The position numbers and the translations under genes are program-made. A DNA stretch of 64,000 nucleotides from Oncomelania hupensis (lineage: Eukaryota > Mollusca > Gastropoda > Littorinimorpha > Pomatiopsidae). Under the pieces are notes generated by a model that made no database searches, was not told where the DNA came from, and saw nothing but the letters and a program-made list of their open reading frames with translations. Positions within the stretch are counted from its first letter, which is position 1, and each line of letters opens with the position of its first letter. The stretch is from contig CM072522.1 in NCBI GenBank assembly GCA_036898135.1, forward strand, positions 13,234,887-13,298,886. Reading direction: 5' to 3'. This document shows, piece by piece, positions 56,937 through 64,000 of this stretch.

Positions 56937-57382
56937 TGTTGTTTTTGTTATTATTGTTGTTTTATTAAAGGAAAAATCAATATTAATATGTTACTATCAT
57001 GAAATATAGCATAGGTACACTTTTAAAAAAATAAATAATAACGACAAATATGCATAGTACATGCTTTGGTTCATGCAATGGACAGATATTTATCAAATCT
57101 AATTAATTATAACAATTAAAAAATGAAGAAAAAAGTATAGGTACACTCTAATATTGGCCAGTATTCATTTACGTGATTAGAAGAAAACAAATGTACACGT
57201 TAGTGGATACTTTGTGTAAACATAGTATTTATTCAGGAAAAGAATTCAAGCATTATCGTTGGTTACATACACGGCACACAAAAGCAAAGCTTAGATAAGT
57301 CTTTCTCTTAAAAATAAATACAACAATGAAAGCTTTTAAGAGCGAGAGTGGTAGGGGTAGGGGTGGGGGGGGGGGCATCTAA
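56937..57382. other. Unique AT-rich sequence, no feature seen
   Basis: No frame or repeat match. Ends in a G-run at 57362-57375. Confidence 0.4.
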
Positions 57383-57394
57383 ATTAAGGCATAT

Positions 57395-57982
57395 CCTATC
57401 CTATCCTCCTATCCTATCCCGTAACTAGGAGGTCGTTGGGGCTCCACAGGTGATCGTTTAACCAGCGTACTCCATCTTTCTCTGTCCTCAGCAACCCTGC
57501 TGGCTTCGCTCAGTGTCAAACCAGTCCATTCTCGAATGTTGTCCTCCCACCTCTTTTTCGGTCTCCCTCTTCTTCTACCTCCTTGCACTGTGCCTTGCTG
57601 TATGGTCTTTGCAAGACCTGATGATCTGGTGACGTGGCCACACCATCGGAGTTTCCGTTTTTTTCACCACTGTGAGCATGTCATCGTGTTGTCCAATGGC
57701 TTGTGTGATGGTCTGTCTGACTTTTTCGTTGGTGGTGTGCTGGGTATAGGAAATGCCCAGAAGTCTTCTGTAGCACCTCATCTCCATGCTTTGTATTCTT
57801 CGTTGTAGATCTGCTGTGAGGGTCCATGTTTCACAAGCATATAGGAAGATGGAGATGACAAGGGAGCGCAGCAGCCTTACCTTGGAATGTAGACTGATGG
57901 TCCTGTCTTTCCAAATGGGCTTGAACCATGCCAGGGCAGCAGTTGTTTGTGCGATCCTGGAGAGAACTTCCTGTCGGGACCC
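57395..57982 (-). pseudogene. RTE-clade LINE 3' fragment, perfect 12-bp TSD
   Basis: Flanked by attaaggcatat at 57383-57394 and 57983-57994. The minus-strand coding includes VLSRIAQTTAALAWFKP, SLVISIFLYACETWTL, MEMRCYRRLLGISYTQHTT and KKRWEDNIREWTGL, with a frameshift near 57660 (extra T in a T-run). (GGATA)n tail at 57395-57418. Truncated just inside the codons for NGSRQEVLSR. Confidence 0.92.
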
Positions 57983-57995
57983 ATTAAGGCATATA

Positions 57996-58605
57996 GAATT
58001 TATTTATTTATTTATTTATTTATTTTACTGGGCAATGGAGATGATTTGTATTAATTACCTATTTTGCCGCACGTGGGGGAATATCATTTAGCCTAATTAT
58101 AATTACAGATATGCTCCGATACTACTGACTAGATGGTTACGCTGCTGAATTATGAATAGGCATTATTAAAAATTGAGGAAGTGGGGATACAAAATAAATA
58201 TTGTTGTGCGCCTATAGGTGTGTTTACGTGTGACGGCACGTGTACCAATGAACGTGATACGTTGATGCATGCATATTTAAAGTACATTGCTAGTGATAAT
58301 TTAAGGTCTGGGGTAGGGGAGAAGGTTTTATGGGTTTTGATTGTTTTGGGAGACAATGGATTTACCTGCAAATTTGCATTATTGTCGCATGTAAAGTGGC
58401 CCAATTCCAAGGATTCATTTTTTTTTCGCTACAAAAACAACAATAACAACAAAAGAACAAAACAAAGGGCTGGATCCTAAAAAGGGAGACCAAAAAACGT
58501 GTATGTAGGACACGTTATTGTAGGTGTCTCGCTGAGCAGATGGGATGGGACTGGCGTGGTTTTAACAGTATCTTGGTATACATAAATAATCCTTAGTAGA
58601 TGCTT
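57996..58605. other. Unique sequence, no gene proven
   Basis: (TTTA)n at 58000-58025. Overlapping 86- and 99-codon frames on opposite strands at 58150-58480 lack recognisable domains. Confidence 0.4.
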
Positions 58606-58618
58606 ATCCTCCGAGGAC

Positions 58619-59187
58619 ACCCCCGTTGGGGTGCTGGGGGTTTTAGTATAAATAGTATCCCCACTTTCTGAAAATTTAGTGCTTTAAATTCCCACTGTTG
58701 CTGTTTTCCTCATTTGTTCTTTCTCATTCCTGCTGTTTTATCAATCTGATGTACTATCTTCTTCTTCGCTAGACCAGTCACCTACCTTTTTTTTTTTGAA
58801 AACTCTTCCGTGACAAGACTCCGTATTTGTGTATGAGGTCTGTTGGATCAGCTTGGGAATATAGGACGCTTTCTGCCAGGTGGTCACTAGGGCCTCCTAT
58901 GATGTTATTATTTAACAATTTTATATGTATGTGTTTTGTTGACAATTTATAATGATGTTTGTATTCTATTTTGTTTTTGTAAACTGGGGTTCGAGAAATT
59001 AGGATATAGCCTCAGCGTCCCCTGCGTGGGATGTCTTTATTGTAAAGTGATTGGCTGGTGAAGAGCCTTCAGTTTTACCACTAGGGTTGTTTCAGCAGAT
59101 CTTTTATGCGGATCGGGGGTTGTCCGGTCCTGATTTGGCCCGGAAGAGTCCGCTGGACCTAAAGCAATAATCATGTAATGTAATGTA
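58619..59187 (+). mobile_element. X retroposon, full length, perfect 13-bp TSD
   Basis: Flanked by atcctccgaggac at 58606-58618 and 59188-59200. 5' end 'acccccgttggggtgctggg', 3' tail 'tgtaatgtaa'. Complete, about 569 bp, so together with 28012-28580 and 29516-30093 it defines the family length. Confidence 0.95.
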
Positions 59188-59215
59188 ATCCTCCGAGGAC
59201 TAAAGGAATGATAGG

Positions 59216-59219
<4 letters not shown>

Positions 59220-59272
<53 letters not shown>

Positions 59273-59315
59273 GTTTGTTTTGTTTTGTTTTGTTTTGTTT
59301 TGTTTTGTTTTGCTG
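59220..59315. repeat. (CT)n and (GTTTT)n microsatellites
   Basis: CT at 59220-59265, then seven TTTTG units. Confidence 0.95.
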
Positions 59316-59603
59316 CCAATGGTTTGCCTTCGTTGATTTGTGCCCTGGATACAGATGGCCATTTGGCTGTGTCCTGAGCTCGTCAGTGTACCAGCAGGCC
59401 TTGCTGGTGAAAATCAAGTGACTGATTTTCCAAAGCATAAGAATAAAACAGTAGAAGATAAAAAGAGGTAAACACAAAAGAAACCCAGAATCCTACAAGG
59501 GCACCCATTATCATCTTTTAATGTGGCAACAGTGTCATTTCCCAAGCAAACTATAAGTGTCACCAAAATGGAAAACAGCCATGCTGGATAGATACTGTGT
59601 TCC
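59316..59603. other. Unique spacer
   Basis: No repeat family or gene recognised. Confidence 0.4.
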
Positions 59604-60722
59604 ATTTAAAGGGCCCCAATTCGAAGGCTTTGTTTACATTTGAGCAAAAACGGGGTCACCCTAAACTTCGCATTGTTATGACATTAAGCAATGATAAAGC
59701 GGGCTTACGTTGTTTAAACCGACCGCTACAGTTTGAATTTTCCAATTCTGTTCGGACAGGGAGTGAGTTCCCCCGTACAGCCGGGTAACCCTTGACCCTA
59801 ATTTTGGGCGAACCACGAAGCTTGAAGTGTGTGCGTCGTTGGTGTCTGGAGTAAGGTAGGGTCTGATTTTTAGTAGGGCTGGACGGTTTTACCGATACGT
59901 AACTGTATTCAGGGTCGGAAACGCGACGGTACGGTATACCGGTGCGGGTGTCCAACGTCCGGTTTACTGGGAAATCTCGACAACACATAACGCGACAGTG
60001 GGCGACATCTTGTCCGCCCAGAAAGCGAGTCTAAAGCCCAAACACGTGGATAGGCAGCTGTTCTTGAAGAAAAACTTATAAGAACAGCAGCTTATCCACG
60101 TGTTTGAGCATGGCACCAGTCGCCAATCCTTCTGAACTCTTAAAGTTCTTAAAGACCTTTCCCGTTGAATGTTTTTGTTTTATTTTGATTTTGTGGTTTA
60201 AAGTTTGCTGATGTTCTAAACAGCGACTTATAATTTGTTTTGAAGGCGTTCAAAGCAAAAATAAAGCTTCAGTTTCTATGGAAATGTGGTTCTTTGAAAC
60301 TGTGTTGAAGTGTATGACAATCTTTTTTTTGGCGTCGGTCACTACTGTCAGTGCCATATCCCATTTTGATTGTAACACTTAAAATAGCGGTATACCGGTA
60401 CGAAATACCGATACGACCTAAAAATACCACGGTAATACCGGTACGACTTTGACCCACGGTACCCAGCTCTGATTTTTATCACGCTAAAACGAAAAACCTT
60501 ACGAGCAATTGTTTTCACGGGTTCTGTCTCCTCTTACCGGTTTTGGTAGATGCTAGTTTTTAGCTCCAATATGTGGGCCAACCCGTGTGCTTATTAGTGA
60601 CAGGCGCACAAAAACTACGGAGTTTATTCATGAAACAAAAATTACTATACATTCCAAAGAGTTGTTTTTTGTGGTCAGCTTATATTGTTCAGTGGGGCGC
60701 ATGTTAAAAGGATCTGTCGAAG
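59604..60722 (+). mobile_element. Y element copy 3, split by a hAT MITE
   Basis: Left end tttaaagggcccc, right end gggtccttttaa: inverted and TTAA-flanked. Parts outside the MITE: 59604-59873 and 60472-60722. The most complete Y copy, about 520 bp without the insertion. No coding frame. Confidence 0.6.
59874..60471 (-). mobile_element. hAT-like MITE, copy 2 (598 bp)
   Basis: Inverted relative to 1256-1844, with the same termini (tagggctggacgg; ...acccagctctg). Flanking 8-mers atttttag (59866-59873) and atttttat (60472-60479) differ at one base, supporting an 8-bp TSD. Hairpin arms at 60039-60065 and 60080-60106 contain cacgtg. Confidence 0.82.
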
Positions 60723-60818
60723 TGGGTCCTTTTAATAAAAATGATCTATGCCGCTGAATTATATGCATCTTAGTCACTTTAATGAACTTTTATTTATTAC
60801 TGTAGAGCAGCTTGTGCT

Positions 60819-61484
60819 TATGGCGGACGGAAAGGCTCATTCACTCGATGCAAAGATACGATACAAAACATCGTGTGTTTTTTTTGTTTTGTTTTGGTTT
60901 GTTTTTTTTCCCGAAAGTATCGATACTTTTGCATCGAGCAGTTTCAACGAGCATTTTTAACCGAGGCGGACGGAAAGGGTCATTCACTCGATGCAAAGAC
61001 ACGATGCTTTTGCCCAAATAAAGTTCCAGCAGTTTTGAACGCGTACTTCCCAGCAGTCCCGAAATGGTGGTGGCAAAACGTGGTAACAAAACCTTACAGG
61101 GGGAAAAAGGCATGAACACAAAAACTTTGAATTAGATTTCTTGACATTTATGTTTTGAAATAGAGGCCCTTCCAACTCCCCCCTTCTCTTATCGATCTCT
61201 TATCGATAATTAGCATTGCCTACTCAGCCATTCTTGATCTCCGTGGAACTTCCGATTCCAATTTTGTATGTCACAGTCACAGTCACAGTTGTCGGCTAAA
61301 GTCGGAAGTGCGCGTTCAAACTACTCGTTGAAACTGCACGATCCTTTCGGAAAGTATCGATACTTTTACCTTAGTTTGCAGTGACCCTTTCCGTTCGCCT
61401 CAGTTAAAATGCTCGTTGAAACTGCTCGATCCTAAAGTATCAATAATTTCGGAAAGTAGTGAATGAGCCTTTCCGTCCGCCATA
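60819..61484. mobile_element. Fold-back element with 27-bp perfect outer inverted repeats
   Basis: 60819-60845 and 61458-61484 are exact reverse complements ('tatggcggacggaaaggctc...'). Inside, 'gaaagtatcgatactttt', 'cgagcagtttcaacgagcat' and 'ggcggacggaaagggtcatt' recur on both arms in inverted order, so each arm is itself built of repeated parts. The centre is unrelated. No transposase. The mobility class is unknown. Confidence 0.75.
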
Positions 61485-61709
61485 TGTGCCCACCTTGAAC
61501 ATAGCTAGACTTATTTCTCATGGCAGAATGAGCCGCATGTGAGCAGGTGATAATTCTGTCAAAAGTTCGACCTAAACTAATGGAGCTGTTGTCGGATGTC
61601 AATAAGTTGGGAATGGACACATCACTGCTGCCAATATTGTGGGACGTTTTTTTGGACAGGGGAGGTAATCCTGTTCGTTAATCTCTAATTGTAGCGAGCA
61701 CCGAAGTCG

Positions 61710-61710
61710 A

Positions 61711-61777
<67 letters not shown>

Positions 61778-61850
61778 TTTATATAGCACTTTTCCCTATT
61801 TAAAAAAAACAAACAAACTCAAATTTCAAAGCGCACATAGATGTAACGGC
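61710..61850 (-). mobile_element. SINE-A-like 3' end with (AAT)n tail
   Basis: AAT array at 61712-61772, then 'tatatagcacttttccctat' and 'tttcaaagcgcacatagatg' as at 43483-43545. Confidence 0.6.
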
Positions 61851-62047
61851 CTGTTGAGTGACAGGTTTAGATTACCATGATTCAGTGACGGAATAAACGA
61901 GTAAAGTATTTATTTAATCAATTAATGCATAGCATTTTAAGGTCTGTAAAACGCGAATACAAGAATTCTACATTAAATACGTCATAAATAAATAGATAAA
62001 GAAAAAAAAAACACGTAAGAAATAGATAGAATTTAATGAAAATGCCA

Positions 62048-62276
62048 ATCGCCGTAGCACAAGTGGTAGAGCGTTCGCCTGGCACACCGACGACCCAGGT
62101 TCGAATCCCGTGGTGGGCGAAATAAAAAGTGGCCATTTTTACTGTCCAATTTAGCAGTACGGTTACTTTGGTGGTTCAGTGTTGATTCAGGTCCCTACCC
62201 CTCTTTCCCTGGGATGGTTACCCTCGTCTGCCCTATCGCCAATGGTGGGTGTAGACGTTAAACCTCAACGTTCATT
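62048..62276 (+). mobile_element. SINE-C, full length
   Basis: Box A 'tagcacaagtggtagagcg' and box B 'caggttcgaatcccg' in a tRNA-like head (62050-62120). The body has 'ttagcagtacggttacttt', 'gtggttcagtgttgattcag', 'tccctgggatggttaccc' and 'gccaatggtgggtgtagacg', ending 'ttcattcattcat'. Confidence 0.92.
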
Positions 62277-62279
62277 CAT

Positions 62280-63290
62280 TCATACAATGAAATGAAATAT
62301 AATAAGTAAGTAAGAAAATGAAAAGAAATAAACTTGAAATAACTAAAATAGAAAAGTACAGGAAAGCATATATATTTTTAAAAAAAAATTAAGCAACATG
62401 AAGCATTGAACTTTTGACGAGAATAAACGCATAAAAAAATAAAACAAATAAAAAATAAAAAAAATTAAAATAAATAAATAAATAAATAAATAAATACATA
62501 CATACATTAAATAAACCCAAAATAAAATTCAAGAGTGGAAAATGAATGTCATCACTTGTCAACATTAATGTAAAAAAAATTCATGTTTAAAAATTTCTTT
62601 GGACTTGACATGTTTTTTTTTTTTTATTTATTTTGTTGTTGTTTTTTTTACAGTAAACACGCATACATGTTATGTAAAAAAAAACATCCCGCTGCACCAT
62701 ACAAACACTAAAAAAAACAGTCAACATTAAATAACAAAAATAAAAGAAACAACTTTAGTGCTCATAAAACTATAAAGGAATCTCACCTACAATCCACCCC
62801 ACCTATCCCGTCCCAGTCCCGGCCATGTTTTCTTGCGTCAAAAACACAAAGGCCTCTTGTCCTGTAAACCGTGCGCATAACACTTACTCCCTCCCCTCCT
62901 CCCCCCCCCCCACACACCTTAAGATGCAGATTTCCTTCTCTCCTTCTGTCACCCCTTCCCTCCCCTCCTGTCCCCTCCTCTCAAATTGCTAATTCTGTCC
63001 CATTAAACAGGCCGGTAACGAGTCAACTGTTACGACGTACGTACTGTTCGTTAATAAGGTTGCATATTAACTAATTTAACAAAAGATGTTTTCAACATTA
63101 CACACACCACAAACCGCTTCATCCCTGCCTTTCAATAATATTGCACTCAGACTTCCCCTGCCCCACCCCCGGACCGCTGCCTCCCCCCCCCCCACCCCAC
63201 CCCCGCCCCCTTCCTTTTCGAAATTGTTTAAAGACCCTTTTCTTCACACACCCTTTACCACACCTCTTCCTATCTGTCATTGCCCTCCTC
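62280..63290. other. AT-rich then C-rich unique sequence, no gene
   Basis: (AAAT)n at 62468-62495, A-runs to 62750, C-runs at 62902-62911 and 63184-63193. No believable frame. Confidence 0.45.
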
Positions 63291-63294
63291 TCAC

Positions 63295-63607
63295 TCTCTC
63301 TCTGTCTGTCTCTCTCTCTCCTCTCTTTCTTTGCCTCTCTCTGTCTCTCTCTCCTCTCTTTCTTTGCATCTCTCTCTCTCTCTGTCTCTCTCTCCTCTCT
63401 TTCTTTGCATCTCTCTCTGTCTCTCTCTCCTCTCTTTCTTTGCCTCTCTCTGTCTCTCGTTGTCTCTCCTCTCTTTCTTTGGCTCTCTCTCTGTCTCTCT
63501 CTCTCCTCTCTTTCTTTGCCAATCTCTCTCTCTCCGTCTCTCTCTCTCTCCTCTCTTTCTTTGCCCCTCTCTGTCTATCTGTTTCTCTCTCTCCTCTCTT
63601 TCTTTGC

Positions 63608-63638
<31 letters not shown>

Positions 63639-63645
63639 CCTCTAC
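63295..63645. repeat. CT-rich minisatellite, ~8 units of 33-45 bp
   Basis: Each unit begins 'cctctctttctttgcctctc' (with cat, ggc, cca and ccc variants) and is filled with CT and TCTG. The 177- and 203-codon frames come from this array. Confidence 0.92.
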
Positions 63646-63694
63646 AACGCGCATTGATTCAAAGTCAAATTTGACGAATAACTTAACTGTCGTT

Positions 63695-63805
63695 TAAAAA
63701 TAAATACAATAGAATACAATTCAATACAACACAATACAATACCATTCAATACAACACAATACAATACAACAAAAAAACAATACAATACAATACATTCCAA
63801 TAACA
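63695..63805. repeat. (ATACA)n pentanucleotide array
   Basis: 'aatacaatac' units with aacac and attca variants. It could be the tail of a reverse-strand retroposon, but no body is seen next to it. Confidence 0.8.
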
Positions 63806-64000
63806 AGGGGGTAGGGGTGAGACTCACGATCACACATTTCAGCGTCACAGATCCATTTTTCAAATTCACAGTGAGCGTTGCCCCCCTAGCAATTAAGAAA
63901 AAAGGTTAATAAAAAAAAAACTCTGTTAAAAGTTCGCTTTGGATAATTACAGCCTAAATTGATACATTTGTGTGCGTGTGTGTGTTTGTGTGTGTGTAGG
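63806..64000. other. Unique end sequence with (GT)n
   Basis: No gene. GT repeats at 63969-63998. Confidence 0.4.

Overview
The window is nuclear DNA from an animal, most likely a marine invertebrate; a mollusc is my best guess. The evidence is the mix of repeats: RTE-, I-, L2/CR1- and Tx1/L1-like LINE pieces, several tRNA-headed SINEs, short DNA transposons, and a very high density of microsatellites. A 500-base N gap marks an assembly join. There is no sign of bacterial operons, and no complete host gene can be read. The only host-gene candidates are a small terminal-exon-like ORF near 25.3-25.5 kb and a weak first-exon/splice-donor candidate near 34.6 kb.

I grouped the interspersed repeats by aligning copies by eye, and the labels are mine. 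SINE-A has a tRNA head, a 'ctccgggcactccggttt' core and a trinucleotide tail. SINE-B has a tRNA head and a body of about 430 bp. SINE-C has a tRNA head. SINE-D has a tRNA-Thr-like head. SINE-E has a tRNA-like start joined to the 3' half of a 5S rRNA. X is a retroposon of about 570 bp with an (ATGTA)n tail, 11-14 bp target-site duplications (TSDs) and at least 11 fragments here. Y is a TTAA-flanked non-autonomous DNA element, of which three copies were each hit by another transposon. W is a degenerate repeat containing 'gaccttgacctttg'. There are also two hAT-like MITEs of about 590 bp, two fold-back elements, and six RTE LINE fragments with (GGATA)n tails.

Layout. 1-7 kb: hAT MITE, RTE fragments, Y copy 1, and a recent 2.0-kb LINE with an intact RT-RNase H frame inserted in a SINE-A. 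7-18 kb: X copies, microsatellites, a 330-bp tandem unit, an L2-like LINE remnant and two convergent RTE pieces. 18-23 kb: about 4 kb that is mostly purine on the + strand, ending in a fold-back element. 23-33 kb: X, SINE-A, SINE-B, SINE-E and W copies around the one exon-like ORF. 33-40 kb: mostly unique sequence, the N gap and pyrimidine arrays. 40-47 kb: X within X, RTE, and a Tx1-like LINE inside Y copy 2. 47-57 kb: a 0.56-kb minisatellite, SINEs A, C, D and E, and LINE tails. 57-64 kb: RTE and X copies with clean TSDs, Y copy 3 carrying the second hAT MITE, a 666-bp fold-back and a CT minisatellite.

The biology on view is transposon activity, not a gene pathway. Several insertions keep perfect TSDs, and the nesting gives relative ages: SINE-A before the I-like LINE, Y before the hAT MITE and the Tx1 LINE, older X before younger X.
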